Shown here: positions 1 through 8,747 of the stretch, piece by piece
How the letters are laid out: each line of letters begins with the position of its first letter
How positions within the stretch are numbered: the first letter of the stretch is position 1
NCBI GenBank assembly: GCA_902557415.1
Contig: CACEAA010000009.1
Span: 1 to 48,795 of the forward strand
DNA from: an uncultured Pseudomonadota bacterium
GTDB taxonomy: Bacteria; Pseudomonadota; Gammaproteobacteria; Ga0077536
Length of the DNA: 48,795 bases
Reading direction: 5' to 3'
Program-made: the position numbers and the translations under genes
The notes under the pieces: model-generated
What the model was told of the DNA's origin: nothing
What the model saw: the letters and a program-made list of their open reading frames with translations, nothing else
The model's database searches: none

Positions 1-280
1 AGTGACAGAAAAATGTGATTGGTCAAAAATTTGAGATATTTTAGCATGACTCAGAGCCCTCTCTAGTTCTCTAATCAGTATCGTTGCTGTAAACCAAGAC
101 GAGATTATTCTAAGCGAGTTGCCCGCTAAAACATCTCTTTGGGCATCGTACACCCGCTTGTTTTATTATCTAAACAACTATTTCTCAGCATACGCCCCAA
201 AAACTCAATTATCAATTTTTTGGAGAGGCGTTGAGGTATGCTAAGCTAATTATACTTTACATTACGGGGAGCCTAGAAAA

Positions 281-1186
281 ATGTCGATAGCAGCAATCCG
301 AACACCTGACGAACGATTCGCTTGTTTGCCTAATTTTCCCTACAGTCCTAACTACACCGAGTCATTGCCTGGATACCAAGGGCTCCGAATGCATTACGTA
401 GATGAAGGTCCCGCTGACGCAAAACATACCTTTCTTTGCCTACACGGAGAACCAACTTGGAGCTATTTATATAGGAAAATGATACCAATTTTTGTGAACG
501 CAGGAGGGCGGGTAATAGCGCCAGATTTTTTTGGCTTTGGACGTTCAGATAAACCCATCAATGATTCGGATATTACATTTTCATTTCATCGAAATTCACT
601 TTTACGATTAATTGAACAACTCAATTTACAAAATATCACGTTAGTTTGCCAAGACTGGGGCGGCATCCTGGGCCTCACCCTACCCGGTAGCATGACAAAT
701 AGATTTAAACGCCTCATTGTAATGAATACAGCTTTACCAGTAGGTGAATCGCTTGGAGAAGGCTTTGAAATGTGGAAATCTTATGCTGCGCAATTTAACG
801 ATGTTTCTGTTTCTGGCCTTTTAGCAGCAAATTGTCCTGGTGTTTTAGACTTGATGGATATTGCTGCTTATGCCGCCCCCTTCCCAGACGCTACTTATAA
901 AGCCGGTGTAAGACGCTTTCCCGAGTTAGTTGCGGTAAACCCCGGTATGGAAGGCGTGAAGTACGCAGAGGACGCTAAAAGATTTTTATCTACTGAGTGG
1001 AATGGACAATCTTTCATGGCTGTTGGATCACTTGACCCATTTTTCGGGCAGTCAATCATGGACAACCTGAGGAGCACCATAAAAAACTGTCCGAATCCTG
1101 TGGTCTTTAGTGATGTGGGCCATTTTGTTCAGGAGTGGGGTGAAGACGTTGCTAAAAAGGCTCTAAAGCATTTTGATACTACCTAA
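281..1186 (+). CDS. dhlA: Haloalkane dehalogenase, DhlA-like (subfamily HLD-I)
   Basis: Alpha/beta hydrolase expected to replace a carbon-bound halogen with hydroxyl, releasing halide and an alcohol in the cytoplasm. Visible: oxyanion motif HGEPTW (H55-W60), nucleophile elbow QDWGG with Asp125 and the adjacent halide-binding Trp126, a second candidate halide-binding Trp165 in the cap (MWK), acid Asp252 in GSLDPFFG and catalytic His281 in VGHFVQE. These match Xanthobacter DhlA in order and spacing, and the flanking sequence also resembles DhlA, so this is closer to a true HLD-I enzyme than to a generic hydrolase. Length 301 aa is normal. The start ATG follows a GGGGAG ribosome site. It stands alone, converging on soxB. 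Substrate cannot be read from sequence; epoxide or fluoroacetate hydrolase activity is less likely because both halide Trp residues are present. Confidence 0.88.
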   Translation: MSIAAIRTPDERFACLPNFPYSPNYTESLPGYQGLRMHYVDEGPADAKHTFLCLHGEPTWSYLYRKMIPIFVNAGGRVIAPDFFGFGRSDKPINDSDITFSFHRNSLLRLIEQLNLQNITLVCQDWGGILGLTLPGSMTNRFKRLIVMNTALPVGESLGEGFEMWKSYAAQFNDVSVSGLLAANCPGVLDLMDIAAYAAPFPDATYKAGVRRFPELVAVNPGMEGVKYAEDAKRFLSTEWNGQSFMAVGSLDPFFGQSIMDNLRSTIKNCPNPVVFSDVGHFVQEWGEDVAKKALKHFDTT

Positions 1187-1206
1187 CGAGGTTAACGTAC
1201 CTGCTT

Positions 1207-3126
1207 TTAAATTTGTCTTCCTTGATACTGATAAATGCCGAAATTTCCCCGCATTCCGCTAATAGTTGGGTGATTTATATCACCCACTGAGAATACATCA
1301 TCACTATTTTTAGTCTGTATTATATATTCACGCACGATATCCCAAATGAGTCTCCCAGAGGGAAAATCTCCTACTACCGCCCAACCACTCACATTGTAAC
1401 TCTCATATGGAAGCAGAGATCGCGCCGTTTTAAGAAATTTCACATCACTTATCCTATTTCCAAGACGATTTTTGGGAGAAATCGTATAAGATAGGCCACC
1501 CACCCGAACCATGTCGCCACCCGACTGTAAGTACGGATCAGACTCAAATAAATTATCGGCCACCTGTTCCAAAACTTGAATTATTTGACTACCATTCATT
1601 TTTTGTGTGTACGTTTCGCCATAAGTAGTAGCGCATTGGTTCATCACATCGCGCATGGTGATCCACTCGCCCGCTAACAAAGTGGTGCCCCAACGAAATC
1701 CTGGGGATAGCGATACATCGCTGGCATATTCATACTCAAGCGCGTTGCAAATTAATTGATCCCAAGATCCCATAAAATTGCCTCTTCGGTAAAGCAAGTC
1801 AGAAGTTTTAGCCAATTTTTCATTTAATATCGAGTCGAACGACTTCCCAACTCTATCTTGATTACAAGAGTAAGTTGCTGAACGGCTCTCAATAATATTG
1901 TGATCGTAGACTCGATTATTTAAACGTTTGATAAACTTTTCGACGGTGGGGTCAGGAGCTATCAATCTGTCAAAAACTGGCGCCATTTGATACCTAATAC
2001 CATTCACCCTGTTATTTTTGATATCGAGGTCCATAACTCCGATAAATTTTCCATTCGAACCGGCATTAGTTACAAGACATGTTTTACCATTGGGACTTTC
2101 AACCTCCACAGGCAGTGGAATACCGTCATGGGTGTGTCCTCCTAGTATAGCGTCGATATCTGAAACACGGCTGGCCAACTTAAGATCAACATCCATCCCG
2201 TTGTGTGACAGTAGAAATATTCCAGCGGGCTCATACTGTCTTTTGATGTCTTGTACTAATGTAGTTAGATCTTCCTCTCTAATACCAAACGACCAGTCGG
2301 GAAAAAACTCGGGAGGATTTGCATTTGCAGTTCTAGGAAACGCTTGCCCGATCACTGCTATTTTCTCTCCAGCAATTTCCCTAATGGAAAACGGTTTAAA
2401 TGGGTAGCCGAAATCTTCGTCAAAAAGACCTACCCCATTTTGCCTACGCACTAAATCAAAATAATCATCTTCAAATAAGCTATCTTCTTTAATCCGCAAA
2501 TTTTGACTCAGAAACTCACCTGAGAACAAATTCAGATTCGACAAAACTTCTTCTTGGCTGTAAGTGAATTCCCAGTGGCCAGTCATCAACTGTATCCCTA
2601 AAATATTCGATACCTCCACCATATCTTGTCCGCGCGTCCAAAGCGACGTTGCAGAACCTTGCCATAAATCACCACCATCAAGTGTAAGCGTGTTCGCCAC
2701 GCCACCTGCCTGTGATCGGAATCTATCAAAAAGTGTTTTTATATTGGAAAGACCACCCATTTTCCCAAATCTATGAGCATTTTGTTGAAATTCGTGACAC
2801 GTATATGCATAAGCTTCCAACGTACCTGGTTGAATAGACAATTTATCGATAAGGGTAGTGCCGACTATATGAGGAAGCATATTACGCGAGCTACTAACTC
2901 CAAGGTTAACATTAGGCTCCCTAAAGTAAATTGGATTGAGCTGGGCATGAATATCCGTCGTGTGCAACAACCGAACTTGTCCCACCATGGGAAAATCATA
3001 AATGTCTTCATTCAGAAAATCTTGTGGCTCTGAAGCCATTAAAGAATAAATAGAACCAGATAAACTCCCTGTCGCAGCCAACCCGAGAGACTTAATGAGT
3101 GTTCGACGAGAAAGTTTATTATCCAT
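1207..3126 (-). CDS. soxB: SoxB, thiosulfohydrolase of the Sox multienzyme system
   Basis: Periplasmic di-manganese hydrolase of the 5'-nucleotidase/metallophosphatase superfamily that releases sulfate from the SoxY-bound cysteine S-thiosulfonate. The start chosen at 3126 gives an N-terminus with a twin-arginine motif SRRTLIK; a longer GTG-initiated form (3150) would bury this motif. Seen in order: TTDIHAQ metal motif, GGDLWQGS, the SoxB signature GHWEFTY, LSHNGMD and GGHTHDG, then a C-terminal 5'-nucleotidase domain. About 639 aa, somewhat longer than many SoxB proteins. It lies 42 bp downstream of the rhodanese/MBL gene and is probably cotranscribed with it, but is separated from the main soxCDXYZAK run by an opposed hydrolase gene. 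Confidence 0.95.
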   Translation of the reverse strand: MDNKLSRRTLIKSLGLAATGSLSGSIYSLMASEPQDFLNEDIYDFPMVGQVRLLHTTDIHAQLNPIYFREPNVNLGVSSSRNMLPHIVGTTLIDKLSIQPGTLEAYAYTCHEFQQNAHRFGKMGGLSNIKTLFDRFRSQAGGVANTLTLDGGDLWQGSATSLWTRGQDMVEVSNILGIQLMTGHWEFTYSQEEVLSNLNLFSGEFLSQNLRIKEDSLFEDDYFDLVRRQNGVGLFDEDFGYPFKPFSIREIAGEKIAVIGQAFPRTANANPPEFFPDWSFGIREEDLTTLVQDIKRQYEPAGIFLLSHNGMDVDLKLASRVSDIDAILGGHTHDGIPLPVEVESPNGKTCLVTNAGSNGKFIGVMDLDIKNNRVNGIRYQMAPVFDRLIAPDPTVEKFIKRLNNRVYDHNIIESRSATYSCNQDRVGKSFDSILNEKLAKTSDLLYRRGNFMGSWDQLICNALEYEYASDVSLSPGFRWGTTLLAGEWITMRDVMNQCATTYGETYTQKMNGSQIIQVLEQVADNLFESDPYLQSGGDMVRVGGLSYTISPKNRLGNRISDVKFLKTARSLLPYESYNVSGWAVVGDFPSGRLIWDIVREYIIQTKNSDDVFSVGDINHPTISGMRGNFGIYQYQGRQI

Positions 3127-3168
3127 AAATTGCCACCACAAAAATTTCACTCCCCAAAAACGTCTTCA

Positions 3169-4491
3169 TCACTCGAATTCCATCTCTCTGAAGATACGCC
3201 CAGAGTTCTGCCTCGCCAATTCAAAGTATGTGTCTAAATATGAATACTTTGTTTGATCGATACTATAAGCATCTTGCAGTTCTCCTCCATTATCTATTAT
3301 TTGACCTATTTCACTGCGCATATACTGCAAATAATCGCGCGTATACTTGGTGACTTTAGCATAATCCGTGGGTCCGCCGTGTCCTGGGATCACTATATCT
3401 GCCCCTAAGTCCAGGAAGGCTGCCCAGGTATCAATCCACCCGTCTGTATCGGTATATTCGAATATCGGTAACATTCTCTGATGGAATGCCACATCACCGC
3501 TAATCACCAACTTTTTAGCAGGTAACCACACTACAATGTCTCCTGGACTATGAGTTGGCCCAAGGTGAAGTGCCTCTATCCTGACTCCGCCCAGCGTCAC
3601 AACAAATTCAGACTGGAAAGTGATGTCTGGCTCAGAAAGCTTGGTACCGGAAAGTTTATCTCTTCGGCTATCGAGGAGACCATTTAAAATTTGAGCTCCC
3701 TTTTTTTGAATCTCGCCAGCCGCATCAATGTGAGCGACTACTTGAGCCCCTTGCTCTTGCCAGTAGCTTGAACCAAGCATTGCATGTCCCTGGCCATTTT
3801 CGAGTATCACGTATTTCACTGGCTGATTGGTCAAGTTCTTAATCTCATCATGCAGTGCTTTTGCTAAAAGATAATTCTCACCCGCGTTTACTACTACAAC
3901 CCCCTCATCTGTAATAATAAATGTAAGATTATTGTTATGTCCTGAATTAAAATAATCTCCTGGGCCAGTAAACCCAATTGCAGACCAGACCTTTGGAACA
4001 ACTTTTTGCGGGAGCCTATAGAGCATTGATCTCGGCGCATTATCTCCCTCCAGAGGGAGGCCCTTACTCTTCCAGTCTAGAAAACCATCGGAATAATTTT
4101 TGACATTTGTGTAACCCATTTTCATTAATGCCACGGCGGCAAATGGACTCCTCTGGTTGGTGTCACAAAAAACTACTATCGGATGATCTCTATCAAGAAC
4201 TCGCTCTGGGACCTTATACTCAAGCCAACCGCGTTCAACATTGTATAATCGCGGCAAATCAATAGTTCCACCTTGTTTATCTATTTCAGATGGCGTCCTT
4301 ACGTCAATATAAATTGGTGGATTAGTACTCTGAGAGATACGTAATAATTCTTCAGTATTTATATTTATTATTTCGGGCAATGCCTTACCTACTAAAACGT
4401 GTCCATCCATTATTTGATCTGACTTCGCACCAAAAGAAAAAAATATTACAAATAAAAAATTTAAAACTAAAATTTCTTGCTTAGCCACCAT
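3169..4491 (-). CDS. Secreted rhodanese + metallo-beta-lactamase-fold fusion (SoxH-like)
   Basis: An N-terminal signal peptide (MVAKQEILVLNFLF... to about residue 25) is followed by a rhodanese domain (IDVRTPSEID; active loop CDTNQRS, whose Cys could carry a persulfide) and then a metallo-beta-lactamase-fold domain. The downstream zinc ligands are recognisable (THSPGD, ISGDVAF, IPGHGG), but the usual first motif HxHxDH is replaced by NGQGHAMLG, so the metal site must differ from standard enzymes. ATG at 4491 with GAGGT seven bases upstream is preferred to the longer TTG start at 4524. MBL proteins of the SoxH type occur in sox loci with undetermined role; position directly upstream of soxB suggests periplasmic sulfane-sulfur handling. 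A PQQ/quinoprotein-relay-type MBL is an alternative family. Confidence 0.75.
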   Translation of the reverse strand: MVAKQEILVLNFLFVIFFSFGAKSDQIMDGHVLVGKALPEIININTEELLRISQSTNPPIYIDVRTPSEIDKQGGTIDLPRLYNVERGWLEYKVPERVLDRDHPIVVFCDTNQRSPFAAVALMKMGYTNVKNYSDGFLDWKSKGLPLEGDNAPRSMLYRLPQKVVPKVWSAIGFTGPGDYFNSGHNNNLTFIITDEGVVVVNAGENYLLAKALHDEIKNLTNQPVKYVILENGQGHAMLGSSYWQEQGAQVVAHIDAAGEIQKKGAQILNGLLDSRRDKLSGTKLSEPDITFQSEFVVTLGGVRIEALHLGPTHSPGDIVVWLPAKKLVISGDVAFHQRMLPIFEYTDTDGWIDTWAAFLDLGADIVIPGHGGPTDYAKVTKYTRDYLQYMRSEIGQIIDNGGELQDAYSIDQTKYSYLDTYFELARQNSGRIFREMEFE

Positions 4492-4642
4492 GCACAACCT
4501 CAATACAAAAACTGGCGATACCAAATAATTCTTAGCTAACTGAAGCTACACTAAAAATATAAAAGGCTTGAATTAGTATCTCTAATCGTACTTTAATGAA
4601 CCGCTAAATCAAATAACCACTTAACCTCGGATCGCGCAACTG

Positions 4643-5440
4643 ATGAAAAGAAAAAAGTTTCAGAATAAACAATTTTCTTCATGGGTTTTTTTAACAGTAA
4701 TCCTATTCACATCGATGGTTGCCAAATCATTTGACACGGATAGAGAACAGAGAATAGCCTCACAAACTCTGCAAACCCTCTTTCTGGGAGAACCAATCTG
4801 GCTAAAACAAGATAAGTCAGCGCAGTCTTTTTTAGGTTTGGTGACATTAAGCGACGAAAATAATTATAGTATCCTAATGATCCATGGCACGGGACAAGGT
4901 CCTGACACCCCTTACGTAATTGGTCCCATGCGCGAATTCCTGTCTGAAAGTGGTTTTGAAACACTCTCGATCCAGATGCCTGTTTTATCCGACGATGAAA
5001 ATTACGATAATTATATAAAAGTATTTGCCGAATCCAGACGCCGGGTCGGACAAGGAGTTAAGTTCTTGCGAGAAACTAACCCTAACTCAAAAATCGTTAT
5101 TTTAGGGCACAGCATGGGGAGTACTATGTTAATGGACTGGCTTTCTAATAACGATTCAGCAGATGTCTCTGGATTCGTTGCTATTGGATTGGGATCCACT
5201 AATCAAAAAAAATTGAGCAGTCGGGTATTCTCTTCTGGAGACCTTAATTTGCCGATATTAGATATATTGGGTGAGAATGACTACGACTCGGTGTTGTGGT
5301 CAGCACCTCTGCGAAAAAACGCCATACTCGCGACCCATAAAAAATCGGCCCAAATAGTTATCGAAAAAGCAGATCATTTTTTTGCTTCCCACGAGGAAAC
5401 CATTGCGCTGTCTATTATAACGTGGATAAAAAACCTATAG
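4643..5440 (+). CDS. Exported alpha/beta hydrolase (DUF3530-like)
   Basis: 265-aa protein with a basic N-terminus and hydrophobic stretch (about residues 13-27) that reads as a signal peptide or anchor. The fold is supported by an HGTGQGPD segment after strand 3, nucleophile elbow GHSMGS, a late Asp in GENDYDS and His in KADHFF. The region with LSIQMP resembles DUF3530 proteins. Substrate unknown; it could be a periplasmic esterase. It is the only plus-strand gene inside the sox locus, divergent from the rhodanese/MBL gene and convergent with soxK, so it splits the sox genes into two transcription units. No sign of transfer such as flanking repeats was seen. Confidence 0.6.
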   Translation: MKRKKFQNKQFSSWVFLTVILFTSMVAKSFDTDREQRIASQTLQTLFLGEPIWLKQDKSAQSFLGLVTLSDENNYSILMIHGTGQGPDTPYVIGPMREFLSESGFETLSIQMPVLSDDENYDNYIKVFAESRRRVGQGVKFLRETNPNSKIVILGHSMGSTMLMDWLSNNDSADVSGFVAIGLGSTNQKKLSSRVFSSGDLNLPILDILGENDYDSVLWSAPLRKNAILATHKKSAQIVIEKADHFFASHEETIALSIITWIKNL

Positions 5441-5471
5441 AACCGACGCGCTGGCGAACTTAGTTCGAAGT

Positions 5472-5783
5472 CTATTCAATTACGCGGCGCTTCCAGCCAT
5501 CCTCTTCTCTCGTAGCTTGTGCCAGCGCAGCATCGCTTTGTGCAAGACCCTGCGAAAGCAGACTTAATGCCTGCGCCTTGTTACCTGCCTCATACTCTTC
5601 ACGAGATCTTCTGAGAATTTTTTCCGTATCACGCCACTCATAACCTATTAGAGCAGCTCTTAGCCGCAAATCTTCTGCTTTTTGCCATTGAGTATCAAAA
5701 TTCAACTGAGTCGTCTCAGCGCTCAATAATGTCATCAAACCGACGCCAAAACATATCATAAAAAGTCTCTTATAAGCGCTCAT
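5472..5783 (-). CDS. soxK: SoxXA-binding protein (SoxK/SAXB type)
   Basis: Small 103-aa exported protein: signal peptide up to about residue 22, then an all-helical domain with the pattern W-x-A-E-x-L-R-x-x-A and GYEWRDTEKIL, followed by an Ala/Gln-rich amphipathic helix. This matches the SoxXA-binding protein that forms a third subunit of SoxXA in some bacteria. Its ATG overlaps the soxA stop by four bases (ATGA type), indicating translational coupling, which supports the assignment. It is the last gene of the main sox run. Confidence 0.75.
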   Translation of the reverse strand: MSAYKRLFMICFGVGLMTLLSAETTQLNFDTQWQKAEDLRLRAALIGYEWRDTEKILRRSREEYEAGNKAQALSLLSQGLAQSDAALAQATREEDGWKRRVIE

Positions 5784-6607
5784 CTTCGCGTACTGGGGCC
5801 ATTGAACTTAAGACCATTACTCATGTAACTTAAAAAATATTCAAGATTTTTATACTGTTCGCTCTGGCCAGCTAAAGGCTTTGCACGCACTTGGCTGTTG
5901 CATCCGCTAAATCGTCGGTGCAAAGTTCCTATAGAGCCCCATTTAAACCGGTACACAGGAAAATTAGATACGTGGCCTAAGCTAGGGCTTAAAATTTCAG
6001 CTCGAATACGCATTCCCGAAGAAGCTACGTGACAATCGACGCAGGCAAAATTAAGCTGGCCCCTTTTGCTGTAATAGTATTTTTTCCCTTGCTCGTAGGC
6101 GTTAATTGCAGCGTCACCCGAAACCTCAACCTCAATTATCTCACCTCTTGAATGCAATGCCAGATAGGCAGAAATTTTGGCTATATCGCCCGTCTTATAC
6201 TTAAGTGGCTGTTCGCCGTGAGACACCCGACAATCATTGATCGCTAACTCAAGGGTTACCACTGTATTTCTGTTTACATCAAAATAGGGATAATTCTTTT
6301 TACTTCTTTTACCATCAACGAAACAGTCACTATACGACGATCCGTCTGAGAAAACTGTCTCATTAAAAAGTATCTCGCCCTCGTCTATAGCGATACCATA
6401 GGGCGGAAACTCCTCAATTTCTAGCCATTGTTGCCGACGCTTTTGGTCAAGGGCATACACGCCGTTGATAAAGTCACCAACCGGTATTTCAGGGAACTTT
6501 TTATAGAAATAATTTTTAAAGGCGGTTTGATCAGAAGCTGGGTCAGCCCACACCGCGCACGAAAGAAAACAGTATATGAAAATAGCGCTAAATATCCTCA
6601 AACACAT
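5780..6607 (-). CDS. soxA: SoxA, c-type cytochrome subunit of SoxXA
   Basis: Periplasmic subunit that with SoxX couples thiosulfate oxidatively to the SoxY carrier cysteine. Signal peptide MCLRIFSAIFIYCFLSCAVWA. Only one heme motif, CVDCH, is present; the N-terminal half has paired cysteines (SDCFVDGKR and INDCRVSHG) in place of a second heme, as in monoheme SoxA. The C-terminal GCNSQVRAKP carries the Cys that becomes the persulfide heme ligand in characterised SoxA. Length 275 aa is normal. GGGGAG lies nine bases before the ATG. Flanked by soxZ and soxK. Confidence 0.95.
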   Translation of the reverse strand: MCLRIFSAIFIYCFLSCAVWADPASDQTAFKNYFYKKFPEIPVGDFINGVYALDQKRRQQWLEIEEFPPYGIAIDEGEILFNETVFSDGSSYSDCFVDGKRSKKNYPYFDVNRNTVVTLELAINDCRVSHGEQPLKYKTGDIAKISAYLALHSRGEIIEVEVSGDAAINAYEQGKKYYYSKRGQLNFACVDCHVASSGMRIRAEILSPSLGHVSNFPVYRFKWGSIGTLHRRFSGCNSQVRAKPLAGQSEQYKNLEYFLSYMSNGLKFNGPSTRR

Positions 6608-6639
6608 GACGGGAAACTCCCCAACAAGTTCTAGGAAAA

Positions 6640-6948
6640 TTACTTCACGATAAAGTCACCGGAGTCGGTTTCTCCCTTACTATCAATAGAAGTAAAATTC
6701 AGTGTATCGCCGACCTGAGGTCCCTTTATCTTAAAAGACAAATAAGGATTTTTCGAAACTGCTGGCCCCAAGTTAGTCCGAAAAACCTCTTCACCATTCC
6801 AATAACAGGTCGCTTCAGTAATATGGTACGCGGGAACCTTCTCCCCTGTAGTCGCGTCAACACGAAGACCGGTCTCCATGATGTGTTTCATCAGAACCTT
6901 GACTTGAACAACGTCCCCACGCATTTTTGCTTTACCTTTAATCGCCAT
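6640..6948 (-). CDS. soxZ: SoxZ, partner of the SoxY sulfur carrier
   Basis: 102-aa immunoglobulin-like protein without its own signal peptide, as is usual because SoxZ is co-exported with Tat-targeted SoxY. Recognised from the KGKAKMRGD start, VLMKHIMETGLR, WNGEEVF and the C-terminal beta strands with GPQVGDTL. It forms the SoxYZ heterodimer that holds the substrate during the Sox cycle. Eleven bases separate it from soxY upstream, consistent with one operon. Confidence 0.94.
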   Translation of the reverse strand: MAIKGKAKMRGDVVQVKVLMKHIMETGLRVDATTGEKVPAYHITEATCYWNGEEVFRTNLGPAVSKNPYLSFKIKGPQVGDTLNFTSIDSKGETDSGDFIVK

Positions 6949-6959
6949 AGCTACTACTC

Positions 6960-7415
6960 TTAACCACCACAGCCACCAATAGTAACTTTCACTTCTTGCG
7001 TCGCAGTATAAACATTCCCGTTCGCGTAGACCGCAGCCACAACATTGGATGTTTCGCCCATTTTTATCCTTGTCGCTACCGATGCAACTGCATAGGGAGT
7101 TAATTCAAAAGTCGCAGCCAGTGGGTTAGGATTACCCTCTACATAAACACTAATGCTTTCAACATCCTCAATAGCGGTGGAAACTGTTACCGGAACTACG
7201 GCTCCATTTTCAGCTATTTCGGGGACCTTTAACTTTACCCGATCACTATCTTGTGGTGCTTGACCATAAAGTTCGGAAATAGCGTCATTAACCGCCTCAC
7301 TGTTAAAAGCATCTTTCGGCCAAGCCGCAAACAGTTGACTCGGGATCACCGAAAGCGCACCTAGGTAAGCAAACCAACTAAGTACAGTTCGTCGTGACAA
7401 GTTCGTCAAATTCAT
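6960..7415 (-). CDS. soxY: SoxY, covalent sulfur-carrier protein
   Basis: The C-terminal swinging arm ends in VTIGGCGG; its Cys is the covalent attachment site for all Sox intermediates. The N-terminus has a Tat motif SRRTVLSWF followed by a hydrophobic stretch ending near AAW, giving periplasmic export of the SoxYZ pair. 151 aa is typical. It sits between soxX and soxZ on the minus strand. No substitution at the carrier Cys or its Gly neighbours. Confidence 0.96.
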   Translation of the reverse strand: MNLTNLSRRTVLSWFAYLGALSVIPSQLFAAWPKDAFNSEAVNDAISELYGQAPQDSDRVKLKVPEIAENGAVVPVTVSTAIEDVESISVYVEGNPNPLAATFELTPYAVASVATRIKMGETSNVVAAVYANGNVYTATQEVKVTIGGCGG

Positions 7416-7453
7416 ATTCTGGTCCCGCCCAATCGTTAGGTTCTGTATACTTT

Positions 7454-7804
7454 CTATAGAGTATACAAGTATTCTACTATTTTATGGATCTGATCTTCCG
7501 TCAGAATACCATGCAATCCAAAGGGTGGCATTATCGTATCTCGATTATTCGCCAATGGATTTGAAATTTGAGCAACTAGTTTTTTCTTATCAGGAAATCG
7601 ACTTTTCATGGAGAACAGTGAAGGGGCAGTGTTTCCAGAAAACGGCCCGTTATCTATCGCATGGCATGCCAGACAATTTCCCATTTTTCTATCTAAAGTT
7701 AATCGCTTACCTGCAGCAACCCTTTGCTCAAGCACACTCCCTGCCCACCCATTAGTGCAAAGCAATAATACTATTAACAAAAAAACTGACTTATCTCGTT
7801 TAAT
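7454..7804 (-). CDS. soxX: SoxX, monoheme cytochrome c subunit of SoxXA (apparent ATT start)
   Basis: Heme motif CLACH and distal Met in IMPPFG identify the small SoxX cytochrome, which takes electrons from SoxA. The start is unusual. The first conventional in-frame codon is TTG at 7780, but it would begin inside the hydrophobic core of the signal peptide. Eight codons upstream is ATT at 7804, six bases after GGGAG, and starting there gives a textbook signal peptide (MKRDKSVF, hydrophobic core, WAGS). A stop codon precedes it immediately. The ATT overlaps the soxD stop (ATTAA), the same geometry as an ATGA coupling. I therefore place the start at ATT, about 116 aa; TTG is the alternative. Confidence 0.88.
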   Translation of the reverse strand: MKRDKSVFLLIVLLLCTNGWAGSVLEQRVAAGKRLTLDRKMGNCLACHAIDNGPFSGNTAPSLFSMKSRFPDKKKLVAQISNPLANNRDTIMPPFGLHGILTEDQIHKIVEYLYTL

Positions 7805-8747
7805 CTATATCTCCCTCACTCAGCATATAGTCTACTGCCGCCTTCACCGATTCATCAGTGAGACTTAAATTACCACCTTTAGCCGGCATATAACCCTTCT
7901 CACCCAGATATCCATTTAATGCATTGTGATAAAGTACTTCTTTACCTTTTTCTTCACGCTGCCGCCAGTCCTCTTTATCACCGAAAATAGGTGCCCCCGC
8001 GACACCTGCGTCGTGACAAATAATACATGCTTTTTTGTATGTCTCGATAGCTAAGGCGTTCTCCTCATCCGACTCAGAACTATCTTGCGATGCAGCGGGA
8101 ACCAAATTACTGAGGTGCCCTACAGGCGTGACGCCCAGATCAGCAGCACTCCAAGAAGATATCTGTTCAGTAGTCAGGCAGTTAGTCATGCACCGAGAAT
8201 TAAGTACTTCAGGCCTAGGATCAATGAAAAAACCTTTTTCGTTAGGTAAGGTTATTGTGGGCAGATTGTGTTTCGTCAATACAAAGTCGTCGTCGACCTG
8301 GTCATTCAAATAAAGTACGTACGCAGTAAGAGCATAAACCTCGTTATCAGTTAATGACTGAGGCTGCAAAAAGGGCATCGCTCTATGAATGTAATCCCAT
8401 AATGTAGACACATAAGGCCAATAAGAACCGACAGTTTTTTCAGGTTTCTCTTCCGTTAAGGTCCCAATACCGCCTGCTATCACGGGCCAACGGTCCTCCC
8501 CTTCCCCAAAAACTCCGTGACACGAAGCGCATTTTTCCTCATACAATATTTCTCCAGACTCGACACTCCCGGAGCCCTCGGGTAAACCGAATCCATCAGG
8601 TCTGATATCTATATCCCAGCCAGCAATTTGCTCGGTAGTTGGAGAATGTCCAATATTAAAGCGGGTCTCTGCGTGCACAACATAAATCATGAAAACAGCC
8701 CACAACAGCATCCCGAGTAAAACCGAGAATTTAAGTGTTTTGAACAT
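7800..8747 (-). CDS. soxD: SoxD, diheme c cytochrome of sulfane dehydrogenase
   Basis: Electron-accepting subunit of Sox(CD). After a membrane-like signal segment the first cytochrome domain has CASCHG and SoxD-typical GSGSVESGE, VGSYWPY, IHRAMPF and LTAYVLYLND. After a linker comes a second heme domain, CIICHDAGVAGAPIFG with W-R-Q-R and MPAKGG, that looks like the cytochrome c5 family. ATG at 8747 is chosen; the longer GTG form (8759) has no visible ribosome site. The gene overlaps soxC by about 17 bp and overlaps the proposed ATT start of soxX, so C-D-X are tightly coupled. Confidence 0.93.
   Translation of the reverse strand: MFKTLKFSVLLGMLLWAVFMIYVVHAETRFNIGHSPTTEQIAGWDIDIRPDGFGLPEGSGSVESGEILYEEKCASCHGVFGEGEDRWPVIAGGIGTLTEEKPEKTVGSYWPYVSTLWDYIHRAMPFLQPQSLTDNEVYALTAYVLYLNDQVDDDFVLTKHNLPTITLPNEKGFFIDPRPEVLNSRCMTNCLTTEQISSWSAADLGVTPVGHLSNLVPAASQDSSESDEENALAIETYKKACIICHDAGVAGAPIFGDKEDWRQREEKGKEVLYHNALNGYLGEKGYMPAKGGNLSLTDESVKAAVDYMLSEGDID

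Noticed and set aside
5454-5467. GAAC-TTA-GTTC hairpin between the convergent hydrolase and soxK as a terminator
   Set aside because: Stem of only five pairs and no T-run.
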